From positions 1-19,961 of the forward strand of contig JASIJX010000300.1 in NCBI GenBank assembly GCA_030049955.1: a stretch of 19,961 bases of DNA, written 5' to 3'. This DNA comes from Acidobacteriaceae bacterium (GTDB lineage Bacteria; Acidobacteriota; Terriglobia; Terriglobales; Acidobacteriaceae). The position numbers and the translations under genes are program-made. Numbering within the stretch: position 1 is the first letter of the stretch; each line of letters starts with the position of its first letter. A model generated the notes under the pieces. That model did no database searches. It was not told the origin of the DNA and saw only the letters and a program-made list of their open reading frames with translations. Shown piece by piece: positions 1 through 7,818 of the stretch.

Positions 1-1199
1 TTGCGCAGTCTGTCGCAGGCTTCGTCCAGCTCGGCATCCTGCTTGGCGAAGCAGAAGCGCAGCAGGTTCTCGCCGCGGCCCGGCCGGAAGAAGGCAGATC
101 CCGCTACTGAGGCCACGCCGGTGCGCGCCATCAGCGCGCGGGCTTTTTCGGCAGCGGTCTTGCCAGGCAGATGCTCGGCCCGCGCCAGGATGTAATAAGC
201 GCCGGGCGGGATCAATGGATCCATCCCCGCGGCTTCGAGCGCCGACACCAGCCGCTCGCGCTTCGCCTCGTGATCGGCCGCAAGCTGGCGATAAAACTCC
301 GGCGGCAACTGCTCAAGCCCCGCAGCTACGCCGTGCTGCAGCGGCGCCGGCGAGCAGACGTAGATAAGGTCATGGAAATGAGCCATGGCCGGCATCCAGC
401 GCGCGTCGGCCGCCGAGTATCCCACGCGCCAGCCGGTCACCGAATACGTCTTGCTGAACCCCGACACAACAATCGTGCGTTCGCGCATGCCGTCGAGCGT
501 GGCCGGGCAGATGTGCTTTGCGCCGTCGTAAACGAAGTACTCGTAGATCTCATCCGTGATGAGGAACAGGTCGTGGTGTTTGCAAAGGGCAGCGACCTCT
601 TCGAGCTCCGGCAAGGAAAAAATCTTTCCGCTAGGATTGGCCGGCGTGTTCAGCAGGATGGCGCGTGTGCGCGGCGTGACCGCGGCGCGCAAGGCGTCGG
701 TATCGAGCTGCCAATCGGGCTCGGCCAGCGGCACAATCACCGGCACGGCCCGTATCGACTTGAGCGCGTTCACATGGTAACCGTAGAACGGCTCGAAGAG
801 GATAACCTCGTCGCCGGCGTTGAGCAGCGCCATGGCCGCAACGTGCAGGCCGGCGGTCGCGCCCGAGGTGACCATCACTTCGCGCTCGGCGTCGTAGCGC
901 AGGCAGTAGTCGTGCATCTGCTTGGCGGCAATCGCCTCGCGCAGCCGGTCGGTTCCGTCGCAGCGCGTGTAGATGTTGCGGCCGTCACGCATCGCCTCAA
1001 CTGCCGCTGCTTCCACCACGGCAGGAACGGGCGTATCGCACACTCCCTGCGCCAGATTGATGCCGCCCATGCGATCGCACTCGGTGGTCATGGCGCGAAT
1101 TTCCGACTGAAACGTATGCGGTGCAAGCTCGCTCAGCGCGAGCCGCGACCCCGAACAAGACACGGAACTCGAAGCGGCCTGGGTTATGGTCCCCGACAT
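1..1199 (-). CDS. Class I/II pyridoxal-phosphate aminotransferase (aspartate aminotransferase-like), C-terminus cut by window edge
   Basis: A frame of 399 codons runs without a stop from the ATG at 1199 to the window edge, so only the last few residues are missing; family members are about 390-400 residues. It transfers amino groups between amino acids and 2-oxo acids using PLP in the cytoplasm. Fold-type I landmarks are present: NTPANPSGK (Asn188), TDEIYEYF (Asp216, Tyr219), SGFSKTYSVTGWRVG with the PLP-binding Lys250 and Arg258, and LLRFCFA, whose Arg381 matches the substrate-carboxylate arginine (Arg386 in pig AspAT numbering). The start is supported by AGAGAGGAG about 9 nt upstream (1209-1217). 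The Ser-rich N-terminal 20 residues are not typical, and Met37 is an alternative start. Substrate specificity cannot be told from the sequence; this subgroup also contains kynurenine and methionine transaminases. Confidence 0.9.
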   Translation of the reverse strand, partial: MSGTITQAASSSVSCSGSRLALSELAPHTFQSEIRAMTTECDRMGGINLAQGVCDTPVPAVVEAAAVEAMRDGRNIYTRCDGTDRLREAIAAKQMHDYCLRYDAEREVMVTSGATAGLHVAAMALLNAGDEVILFEPFYGYHVNALKSIRAVPVIVPLAEPDWQLDTDALRAAVTPRTRAILLNTPANPSGKIFSLPELEEVAALCKHHDLFLITDEIYEYFVYDGAKHICPATLDGMRERTIVVSGFSKTYSVTGWRVGYSAADARWMPAMAHFHDLIYVCSPAPLQHGVAAGLEQLPPEFYRQLAADHEAKRERLVSALEAAGMDPLIPPGAYYILARAEHLPGKTAAEKARALMARTGVASVAGSAFFRPGRGENLLRFCFAKQDAELDEACDRLR

Positions 1200-1555
1200 G
1201 CAGTGAAACTCCTCTCTCTATATTGCCTGATGCACGGCGCCCGAGGTCGGCCTGCATCGTCTTGTGCAGCGGTTGCATCGTACAACTGCGAAAGCTGAAC
1301 CGAACTGTTGCAGCTCATTCGCGCATTGTGCCTGCACTGAAATTGCATACGCGCAATATCAAAAATCGGACAGGCTGTGCTATCAAAATTGGCGAATGAA
1401 GAGCAAAATCGCCCAGCTATGGATGCTCATTTCGTGCCATAATGACCGTTGACGGCGCGCTCCGGTCGCGCGTTGACTCGAAATTCAACCTCGCCGCTCC
1501 GGGCACCGTTCCAGAAAAATCAGCATCCGTTTGCTTTGCTCCCCAGGTTACTGGC
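1200..1555. other. Divergent intergenic region, no gene recognised
   Basis: This stretch separates the leftward aminotransferase from the rightward receiver gene. It holds the aminotransferase ribosome binding site (1209-1217) and AT-richer sequence around 1330-1400, where promoters would be expected. No convincing -35/-10 pair was found on either strand. An in-frame ATG at 1442 would extend the receiver protein by 38 residues, but it has no ribosome binding site and the added residues do not look like part of a receiver domain. Confidence 0.5.
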
Positions 1556-1939
1556 ATGCTGCTCACGAAGGGTCAAAAGGTTTTGATTGTTGACGATGAA
1601 CGGTGGACATCGGACACCCTCGCTACCATTTTCAACATCGCCGGTTACGAAGCCTTAGCAACCTACTCTGCCGAAGAGGCCCTCGAAATCATCAATACTT
1701 GGCAACCGGCGCTGGTTATCGTCGATGTGGTGCTGCCCCGGATGAACGGAATCGACCTGGCCATCGATCTCGCCGGCCGCTGTCCCGCCTGCCAAATTCT
1801 TCTCTTTTCGGGCAATCCCAGCACCGCGCAACTTGCGCGCGCTGCGGCGCAGGCCGGTCATCCTTTTGAGATTCTCGAGAAACCTGTGCATCCCGACTTG
1901 ATGCTTGAGCGCGCCTCGCACCTTCTCTCCGTCCACTAA
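1556..1939 (+). CDS. Stand-alone response-regulator receiver protein
   Basis: The protein is essentially one CheY-like receiver domain with no output domain. It has KVLIVDDE (the acidic pair that binds Mg2+), VIVDVVLPRMNG with the phospho-accepting Asp (residue 57 from this start), LLFSGN with the conserved Ser, and ILEKPVHP with the conserved Lys. It would be phosphorylated by a histidine kinase and act through protein-protein contact, but no partner kinase is adjacent. I chose the ATG at 1556 because the domain begins six residues later, which matches the family. The same frame opens at an ATG at 1442, giving 165 residues. Neither start has a good ribosome binding site. It converges on mlaF, leaving 73 nt with no clear terminator. 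Confidence 0.85.
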   Translation: MLLTKGQKVLIVDDERWTSDTLATIFNIAGYEALATYSAEEALEIINTWQPALVIVDVVLPRMNGIDLAIDLAGRCPACQILLFSGNPSTAQLARAAAQAGHPFEILEKPVHPDLMLERASHLLSVH

Positions 1940-2012
1940 GTTTTGCATTCTGCGAGTGCTTTCGCCGAACACCCGGCCTGTTTCTGTTCGACGCGCCCCC
2001 GTTATCGCGGCG

Positions 2013-2849
2013 CTACTCCAGAAATTCCCGCACAAATGGGTTTTGGCAATGGACGAGATCGTGCAGGCTTCCATCGAAGATCAGCCGGCCCTCTTCGAGC
2101 ATCAGGAAACTCGTTCCCGCAACTGTTTCGCCGCTGGGCAAGGGCACTGCCGCGCCACGCTGTGCGTCATACCGGTGCGTGCACAGCATGAAGGCATCCT
2201 GCAGCCGGTGTGTGACCAGCAGCGACGGTGTCGCGTGCACATCGCGCTCCTTCATGATCAGTTCCATGATGGTCGTCGAAGTCACAGGATCGAGGCCGCC
2301 CGTTGGCGAATCGTAAAGCAGAAGCTCGGGATGGTTGATGAGCGCGCGCGCAATGGCCACGCGCCGGCGCATGCCGCCGGAAAGGCTGGCTGGAAAGAGC
2401 GAGAACGTCTCTTCCAACTCGACGAAGCTCAGCGCCTGGCGCACGCGCGCGTCGATCTCGTCGTCGGGAATCGTCGGGTCCTGAATCAGTTGGTACGCGA
2501 CGTTATCGCGCACCGAGAGCGAGTCGAACAGCGCGCCCTCCTGAAAGACCATCCCAGTGCGCGCGCGCAGGGGAAAAAGCTGGTCTTCAGGCATCGACGT
2601 AATCTCCTCGTTGAAGAGCCGCACGCTGCCCTGCTCAGGCCGTATCAGGCCGTTGATCACCTTGAGCAGCACGCTTTTGCCCACGCCTGCCGGGCCCAGC
2701 AGGATGCGCGTTTCACCCCGCGCCACCTTGAAGCTGATGTCCTCAAGCACGGGCCTGTCAAAGGAAACCGCGACGTGATTCACTTCCACCACCGGCCCGC
2801 CTGCCACTGGCCGAGGCGTCTGGGTTGCCGAAGCTGGCGTCGCGCTCAT
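2013..2849 (-). CDS. mlaF: ABC transporter ATP-binding protein, MlaF-like (lipid transport)
   Basis: This 278-residue nucleotide-binding subunit would power a phospholipid or other hydrophobic-substrate importer/exporter of the Mla type at the inner membrane. Visible motifs are Walker A GPAGVGKS (52-59), the Q-loop Gln103, signature LSGGM (156-160), Walker B LLLYD (176-180), D-loop GGLD (184-187) and H-loop His214. The catalytic glutamate that normally follows the Walker B aspartate is a serine here (Ser181, codon 2307-2309). About 20 extra residues follow the H-loop (225-248). The start lies 3 nt after the stop of the upstream permease gene with no ribosome binding site of its own, which suggests translational coupling. 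The pairing with an MlaE-type permease identifies the family. No MCE-domain (MlaD) gene is next to it. Confidence 0.88.
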   Translation of the reverse strand: MSATPASATQTPRPVAGGPVVEVNHVAVSFDRPVLEDISFKVARGETRILLGPAGVGKSVLLKVINGLIRPEQGSVRLFNEEITSMPEDQLFPLRARTGMVFQEGALFDSLSVRDNVAYQLIQDPTIPDDEIDARVRQALSFVELEETFSLFPASLSGGMRRRVAIARALINHPELLLYDSPTGGLDPVTSTTIMELIMKERDVHATPSLLVTHRLQDAFMLCTHRYDAQRGAAVPLPSGETVAGTSFLMLEEGRLIFDGSLHDLVHCQNPFVREFLE

Positions 2850-2852
2850 GAT

Positions 2853-3674
2853 TTATGAACCAAAAATGGTCAGCAGCACGCGTGTCGTCAGGAAGTCCAC
2901 AAAAATGATCAGCACCGAGGCGACGACGACCGCAGAAATTGTCGACCGGCCCACTCCCTGCGTACCTCCTGTGGTCCGCATGCCATAAAAGCAGCCGATC
3001 GAGCTGAGGATGTATCCAAAGAGCAGCGGCTTGACCAGCCCCTGGATAATGTCCGGATGACGCAACCGCTCGTAAGCCATGTGGAAATATTGCGTTCCGT
3101 TCTGGTGGCTCAGGAACACAGTGACCGCTGCGCCGCCGAGGATGCCGCAGGCATCGGCCACGATGGTGAGGAAGAACAGCATGGCGATGCTGGCGTAGAT
3201 GCGCGGCGTCACCAGCTTGCGCAGCGGGTCCACGCCCAGAGCGCGCATGGCGTCAATCTGTTCGGTTACCACCATCGATCCCAGCTCGCTGGCCATCGAG
3301 GACGCGTTCCGGCCCGAGACCATCACTCCGGTAAGCACCGGGCCCAGTTCGCGGATCATGGTGAGGGAAACGAATTGGCCGGTAACTGCCGTGGCTCCAA
3401 AGGCCGCCAGTGTGGAAGCCGACTGCAGCGCCAGCACGCCGCCGGTAAAGAAACCCGACAGCAGCACAATTGCGATCGAACCCACGCCGATGATGTCCGA
3501 CTGCAGTAGAAAGTCCGTCCAGTAAATCGGGGGACGAAAGAGATTTACCATCGCCCGCGCGGCGAACAGGGAATAATCCTGAACGGTAAGAACGATTTGC
3601 TTGGCGCTACGGTCGATCGCGTTTATCGCCATGGGTTTTGCCGGCCTGCCAGCGGATGCGGCCCCTTTCGGCAC
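2853..3674 (-). CDS. mlaE: MlaE-family ABC transporter permease
   Basis: This is the integral membrane subunit that pairs with the ATPase immediately downstream. The 273-residue protein has several hydrophobic segments (about 62-85, 160-188, 215-232 and 245-270). It carries the MlaE-family core RELGPVLTG (108-116) and EQIDAMRALGVDP (138-150), which forms the cytoplasmic coupling helix. The family moves phospholipids or related lipids between the inner membrane and periplasmic carriers. The start used here is a GTG at 3674 with no obvious ribosome binding site. An ATG at 3632 (Met15) would remove a short polar N-terminal stretch and is an alternative. It is first in a two-gene operon and diverges from the trehalose operon across 151 nt. 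Confidence 0.88.
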   Translation of the reverse strand: MPKGAASAGRPAKPMAINAIDRSAKQIVLTVQDYSLFAARAMVNLFRPPIYWTDFLLQSDIIGVGSIAIVLLSGFFTGGVLALQSASTLAAFGATAVTGQFVSLTMIRELGPVLTGVMVSGRNASSMASELGSMVVTEQIDAMRALGVDPLRKLVTPRIYASIAMLFFLTIVADACGILGGAAVTVFLSHQNGTQYFHMAYERLRHPDIIQGLVKPLLFGYILSSIGCFYGMRTTGGTQGVGRSTISAVVVASVLIIFVDFLTTRVLLTIFGS

Positions 3675-3825
3675 ACGATTCGCTAGGGTCAGGATAGCGC
3701 ATTGGCCGGAGGTGTAAACTCCTCAAAAACCTCAGGAACCTCTCGTCGCATCCCGTTTCGGAGACACACCCGCGCTCTCCCTCTGCATCCAAGATGCTTG
3801 AAAGGCTCCATGAGAGGGAGGAAGG

Positions 3826-6159
3826 GTGCAGCGCTTTCGTATACGGCTGATTCTAGCCTTGATCGCAGGTGTGACGGTGATCTCCGTCGCCTCAACGTAC
3901 TTTGATGTACTGGCGCACCGTCATGTTTTGCGGCTGCAACTGGATCGGCAAACAAGATGGATGGCGATGAGCATCCTTCCCGGCGTGCAGGGCGCCGTCA
4001 CGAGCGGCGACCCTGCCGCGCTGGCGCGCCTGACGCAGCAACTGAAAAACAGCACTGGCGCACTGGGCCTTGCTGTTTACGATGCTCATGGAAATCTGCT
4101 CACTAGCGCGGGTCCGGATCCGGTGATGCGTTCGCTCACCCGCGGCGCCATTACGCACACGCTGGTTAGGCAGGGCGAAGTCAGCGACTTCAGCGGCAAC
4201 GGCCACTGGGAGTGGCTGGAGCACACCGTGCCGCTGCGCGATGCCGGCGGCCACATCTCCGGCGCGATGGCCATCGTCACTGACGCCGGCTATATCCGCG
4301 ACGACGCAAACGCGTTCTGGCGAAGGATGTTCTGGCGCATTGCCGCGCTGGTTCTGCTGATCGTGGCCATCACGGCCGGCATGGTGAGCTGGTTCCTGCT
4401 GCGGCCCATCGGCCGCATTGCCGAGCGGCTGCGGAGGCTCCGCACGGGCAAGAGCATCGAGCCGGTCTCGGGCGACCTGGCGCTCTTTACGCCCATCGCC
4501 CGCGAAGTGGAAACCATCGCCGAGAGCCTGAAGGCTGCGCGCGCCGCAGCAGCAACTGAGGCGCGCCTGCGCGAGTCTGGCGATCCCTGGTGGACGGCCG
4601 AAAAGCTCGCTCTTCATATTCGCAGCCACTCCAGATACAGCCGGATCTTCGTTGTATCCAACCGCGAGCCATACATGCATGTGCGCCGCGGCCGTGCACT
4701 GGAGTGCGTTGTGCCGCCAAGCGGACTGGTGACGGCTCTCGAGCCTATCCTGCGCGCCTGCGATGGCGTGTGGGTAGCTTCAGGCAATGGTGACGGTGAC
4801 ACCATGGCGGTCGACGAGTTCGATCATCTGCGCGTCCCGCCCGATGACCCCAAGTACACCCTGCGCCGCGTCTGGCTCACGGAAGAAGAGGAAGCGCAGT
4901 ATTACGACGGTTTTGCCAATGAGGGGCTGTGGCCGCTCTGCCACATCGCCCACACGCGCCCCATCTTCCGGCAGGGCGACTGGGAGTGCTACCAGAACAT
5001 CAACGAGCGCTTTGCCCGCGCGCTGCTGGCAGAGATGAAGAACTCGGCCGATCCTATCGTCTTCGCGCAGGATTACCACTTCGCCCTGCTGCCGCAGATC
5101 GTTAAGCGCGCCCGTCCCGACGCCCGCGTTGCCATCTTCTGGCATATCCCGTGGCCCAACCCGGAGGCCTTCGGCATTTGCCCATGGCAAAACGAGATTC
5201 TCGATGGCATGCTGGGAGCCGATCTCATCGGTTTTCACATCCCGCTGCACTGTCACAATTTCCTTGCCACCGTGGATCGCGCCTTAGAAGCGCGTACCAG
5301 CCACGAGCACCTGACCACGAGCCGCCGTGGTCACCTGACCACAGTGCGCCCCTACCCGGTGAGCGTGGCCTGCGAGGGCTCGATGCACCCCCCCGAAACT
5401 CCGGAGGCCCAGCACGAGCAGGAGCAGGCTGCGCTGCGCGGAAAGCAGCTCGAACCTTTCGGCGTGCGCGCCGAGTATCTCGCCGTCGGCGTTGACCGGC
5501 TGGATTACACCAAAGGAATTGTTGAGCGGCTCATGGCGCTCGAGCAGCTCCTCGAGGAACGGCCCTGGTACCGCGACCGGCTCACGCTGCTGCAGATTGC
5601 GGCGCCCAGCCGCACCCGCATCTCCACCTACGTCGATCTGCGCCTGCGCGTGGAAGAAACCGCCGAGCGCATCAACGCCCGCTACCAGACGGCGCGCTGG
5701 AAGCCGGTCATCCTCATCGAGCGGCAATGCAATCACAACGAAGTGGCGCAGTGGTATCGAGCGGCTGACCTCTGCCTCGTTACCTCGCTGCACGACGGCA
5801 TGAACCTGGTGGCGAAGGAATTCGTGGCCGAGCGAAACGACGAAGACGGCGCCCTGGTGCTCAGCAGGTTCGCCGGCGCGGCAGGTGAGTTGGCAGACGC
5901 GCTGCTCGTCAATCCCTACGACATTTCCGGCGTCGCCGAAGCCATGCACCGCGGCCTGCAGATGAGCCGTTCCGAGCGCCGCGAACGCATGCGGCGCATG
6001 CGCCGCCAGGTCATGGAGCATAACATTTATCTGTGGGCTGCAAACATTCTCGGCGATCTGCGCGAGCTGCGCATGGAAGACGAGGAGCCGCCTGCAGCGG
6101 CCCAGAACACTCCACCGGGGTATTTGGCCGGCGAAGAGCTGCAAAGAAGGACCGCGTAG
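3826..6159 (+). CDS. otsA: Membrane-anchored HAMP-domain / trehalose-6-phosphate synthase (GT20) fusion
   Basis: This 777-residue protein joins two modules. The first resembles a receptor N-terminus: TM1 (about 8-26), an extracytoplasmic domain (27-168), TM2 (about 171-192) and a HAMP-like region (192-245, starting [15 protein letters not shown]) ending in an Ala-rich helix. The second (about 272-745) is a complete GT20 synthase making trehalose 6-phosphate from UDP-glucose (or another NDP-glucose) and glucose 6-phosphate. Counterparts of E. coli OtsA catalytic and binding residues are present: Arg280 (SNR), Tyr389, Asp416 (QDYH), His440 (FWHIPWP), Arg558/Lys563 (VDRLDYTKG), and Asp657/Glu665 ([12 protein letters not shown]). 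Usual OtsA is about 470 residues and soluble. The start is a GTG 4 nt after GGGAGG. The phosphatase gene follows. The sensing role of the N-terminal module is inference. Confidence 0.93.
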   Translation: MQRFRIRLILALIAGVTVISVASTYFDVLAHRHVLRLQLDRQTRWMAMSILPGVQGAVTSGDPAALARLTQQLKNSTGALGLAVYDAHGNLLTSAGPDPVMRSLTRGAITHTLVRQGEVSDFSGNGHWEWLEHTVPLRDAGGHISGAMAIVTDAGYIRDDANAFWRRMFWRIAALVLLIVAITAGMVSWFLLRPIGRIAERLRRLRTGKSIEPVSGDLALFTPIAREVETIAESLKAARAAAATEARLRESGDPWWTAEKLALHIRSHSRYSRIFVVSNREPYMHVRRGRALECVVPPSGLVTALEPILRACDGVWVASGNGDGDTMAVDEFDHLRVPPDDPKYTLRRVWLTEEEEAQYYDGFANEGLWPLCHIAHTRPIFRQGDWECYQNINERFARALLAEMKNSADPIVFAQDYHFALLPQIVKRARPDARVAIFWHIPWPNPEAFGICPWQNEILDGMLGADLIGFHIPLHCHNFLATVDRALEARTSHEHLTTSRRGHLTTVRPYPVSVACEGSMHPPETPEAQHEQEQAALRGKQLEPFGVRAEYLAVGVDRLDYTKGIVERLMALEQLLEERPWYRDRLTLLQIAAPSRTRISTYVDLRLRVEETAERINARYQTARWKPVILIERQCNHNEVAQWYRAADLCLVTSLHDGMNLVAKEFVAERNDEDGALVLSRFAGAAGELADALLVNPYDISGVAEAMHRGLQMSRSERRERMRRMRRQVMEHNIYLWAANILGDLRELRMEDEEPPAAAQNTPPGYLAGEELQRRTA

Positions 6160-6200
6160 AAATTTTGTTATTCTGACAGTTCGCAAGTCGAGTTTAGATT

Positions 6201-6267
6201 GTCATCCTGAGCGGAGCATGGCCGCTTTTGGGCCATGCGGAGTGAAGGATCTGCGGTTGCATTTCTG
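6201..6267. repeat. Family A structured intergenic repeat, copy 1 (between the two trehalose genes)
   Basis: Conserved left flank GTCATCCTGAGCG and right flank GAAGGATCTGCGGTTGCATT surround a hairpin with perfect 8-bp arms, GCATGGCC (6216-6223) and GGCCATGC (6231-6238), and a 7-nt loop. The outer ATCCT and AGGAT can pair as well. Related copies lie at 7087-7146 and 19511-19567. This one sits inside the otsA-otsB transcript and ends about 20 nt before the likely start of otsB. Confidence 0.85.
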
Positions 6268-6287
6268 CTTGCTCCGAGGCATTCATT

Positions 6288-7073
6288 CTGCAAGAGCCAC
6301 ACACTATCCTCGACCGCTTCTTCCGCGCCTTCACCTCATCGCGCCAGCCGCTGATGCTCATCGATTACGACGGCACGCTCGCGCCATTTCACATCGACCG
6401 TTTCGAGGCCGTTCCCTGGCCGGGAATTCGAGCTGCCCTGCAACTGATACAAAACCAGAAAAAAACGCGAATCATCGTCGTCAGCGGCCGGCCGGCTGCA
6501 GAAGTTGCGCCGCTGCTTGGTCTTGCCGAGCCGGTTGAAGTGTGGGGTTTGCACGGCTTCGAGCGGTTACTCGCCAACGGCCGGCGCGAGCTCGAGGAAC
6601 TTCCTCGGCCCGTGCGCCAAAAGCTCGACTACCTCATCGCCGCGCTGCGCCGCGATAGCTTTGGCGCGCTTCTCGAAGAGAAGCCCAACGCCGTCGTCCT
6701 TCACTGGCGCGGAGCGGCGCCCAGCGAGGCAAAGGATATCGAGAGCCACGCCCGCGCCCTGTTTGAACCGGCCGCGCAGGAGCTCGCCCTGAAGTTGCTT
6801 CCCTTTGAAGCAGGACTCGAGCTGCGAGCCGGCCGCAACAAAGGCGCAGCGGTGGAAATGATTCTGAGCGAGTGCGCGGACTGCGCGCCCGCCGCTTATC
6901 TCGGTGACGATATCACCGACGAAGCTGCATTTCGCGCGCTGAAGGGTCGCGGCCTGAGCGTGCTGGTGCGCCGCGAGTTGCGCAATACGGCGGCCGATCT
7001 GTGGCTCAAGCCGCCCGATGAGTTGAAGGATTTTCTCAACCGCTGGTCAGCCGCAGAATCCGCCGCGCAGTAG
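6288..7073 (+). CDS. otsB: Trehalose-6-phosphate phosphatase (HAD family)
   Basis: It removes phosphate from trehalose 6-phosphate, completing the pathway begun by the upstream synthase. HAD motifs are clear: DYDGT with the nucleophile and acid Asp, VVSGRP, the Lys in RNKGAA, and GDDITDEAAF. The GLHG segment typical of the family is also present. The first ATG in frame (6354) would begin only three residues before the catalytic DYDGT and would delete most of the first beta-strand. The frame upstream of it (6288-6353) encodes a convincing family-like N-terminus (LDRFF, then SSRQPLMLIDYDG). No ATG, GTG or TTG exists in frame back to the stop at 6243. The best candidate is CTG at 6288, 8 nt after GAGG (6276-6279); ATT at 6285 is also possible. 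From CTG the protein is 261 residues. Confidence 0.88.
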   Translation: MQEPHTILDRFFRAFTSSRQPLMLIDYDGTLAPFHIDRFEAVPWPGIRAALQLIQNQKKTRIIVVSGRPAAEVAPLLGLAEPVEVWGLHGFERLLANGRRELEELPRPVRQKLDYLIAALRRDSFGALLEEKPNAVVLHWRGAAPSEAKDIESHARALFEPAAQELALKLLPFEAGLELRAGRNKGAAVEMILSECADCAPAAYLGDDITDEAAFRALKGRGLSVLVRRELRNTAADLWLKPPDELKDFLNRWSAAESAAQ

Positions 7074-7086
7074 CCTATCAGGATGC

Positions 7087-7146
7087 CATCCTGATCGAGT
7101 TTGCCGCAGGCAAACGAATCGAAAGATTTGCGGTTGCATTTCTGTT
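7087..7146. repeat. Family A structured intergenic repeat, copy 2
   Basis: The left flank CATCCTGATCG and right flank GAAAGATTTGCGGTTGCATT are diverged versions of copy 1. The central hairpin has different but still perfectly complementary arms, GTTTGCC (7099-7105) and GGCAAAC (7109-7115), with loop GCA. It lies between the convergent otsB and toxin genes. Confidence 0.8.
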
Positions 7147-7169
7147 GTTTCGTTCGCCACTCTTCGAAT

Positions 7170-7541
7170 TCACATTTTAGGAAACGGCAGTAAGCGCAAT
7201 CGGGAGCGATTAGGATCAACCGTGATCAACGCTCCCGAATCGATCTCGCTGTTGCTTTCGTTGATCGCGGCGATAACCAGCTTTCCAATTAAGCCTGGCT
7301 CCAAATCGTCTGACCGGATTTGCACAACGCTGGGACTGCTCACTTGGGTTGCCGCAAGTATCGCGCCAAAGTCGAGATCCTGCGTAAGGACCGCATACCC
7401 ATGTGTGCTTGCATATTCCATGATTTCGGCATCCGGCGCGGTGGCCTTACCAACTGACGACCAATGGATCGCCTGAATGCCTTCGGCGGCGAGAAATGGT
7501 ACCCAGTCCGGCGACAAGTTCATGTCCACGAGCAATTTCAT
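7170..7541 (-). CDS. DUF5615-family PIN-like protein, putative toxin ribonuclease
   Basis: The 123-residue protein begins MKLLVDMNLSP and contains TQDLDFG. This gives the PIN-like acidic set Asp6, Asp37, Asp55 and Asp57, expected to hold a divalent metal. DUF5615 proteins are commonly paired with DUF433 proteins and are regarded as the likely toxins of such modules, with RNA cleavage proposed from the PIN fold. The ATG overlaps the upstream gene's stop by 4 nt (ATGA), so translation is coupled. It is typical in length and appears intact. RNase activity and toxicity are inferred from the family only. Confidence 0.85.
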   Translation of the reverse strand: MKLLVDMNLSPDWVPFLAAEGIQAIHWSSVGKATAPDAEIMEYASTHGYAVLTQDLDFGAILAATQVSSPSVVQIRSDDLEPGLIGKLVIAAINESNSEIDSGALITVDPNRSRLRLLPFPKM

Positions 7542-7768
7542 GCCGAGGCCAGATTAACCTCGCGTTCCTCGCTCATTCGCGCCGCATAGCGAAGCGCCTG
7601 GAGCACGTCTTCTCGTTCGAGATATGGATAACTGGCAAGGATTTCCTCAATTGTGTGGCCGGCCCCAATCTGCCCAACGATCATGCTGACCGTAACGCGC
7701 ATTCCGCGAATGCACGCCTTCCCGCCCATTACTGCGGGATTTCGTGTGATGCGATCGAGCTGATCCAT
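7538..7768 (-). CDS. DUF433-family protein, putative antitoxin
   Basis: This 76-residue protein has the DUF433 signature: an N-terminal DRITRNPAVMGGKACIRGMR segment followed by a small helical, HTH-like region with VTVSMIVGQIGAGHTIEEIL and YPYLEREDVLQAL. It is the upstream partner of the DUF5615 gene and would neutralise it and possibly repress the pair. The start is firm: GGAGGT (7774-7779) lies 5 nt before the ATG. The gene begins 50 nt after the end of the sigma-54 regulator gene on the same strand, so it could receive read-through, although it probably has its own promoter. Confidence 0.85.
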   Translation of the reverse strand: MDQLDRITRNPAVMGGKACIRGMRVTVSMIVGQIGAGHTIEEILASYPYLEREDVLQALRYAARMSEEREVNLASA

Positions 7769-7818
7769 CGATTACCTCCAGGTTGTATCTTACGATGAGC
7801 CTGGTCGCCGTTGATTCC

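Noticed and set aside
171..1298. Long open frame on the plus strand (375 codons)
   Set aside because: It is antisense to the aminotransferase, whose minus-strand product has all family motifs; the plus-strand product is Arg/His-rich and resembles nothing.
1905..2858. Long open frame on the plus strand (317 codons)
   Set aside because: It is antisense to the MlaF-like gene and has the composition of a GC-rich shadow frame.
3794..3850. Short upstream frame (18 codons) overlapping the start of the synthase fusion gene
   Set aside because: No ribosome binding site of its own and no sign that it is more than chance, although it could act as a leader peptide.
7222..7476. Plus-strand open frame across the toxin gene
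   Set aside because: It is antisense to the DUF5615 gene, which has conserved catalytic residues and a coupled start.
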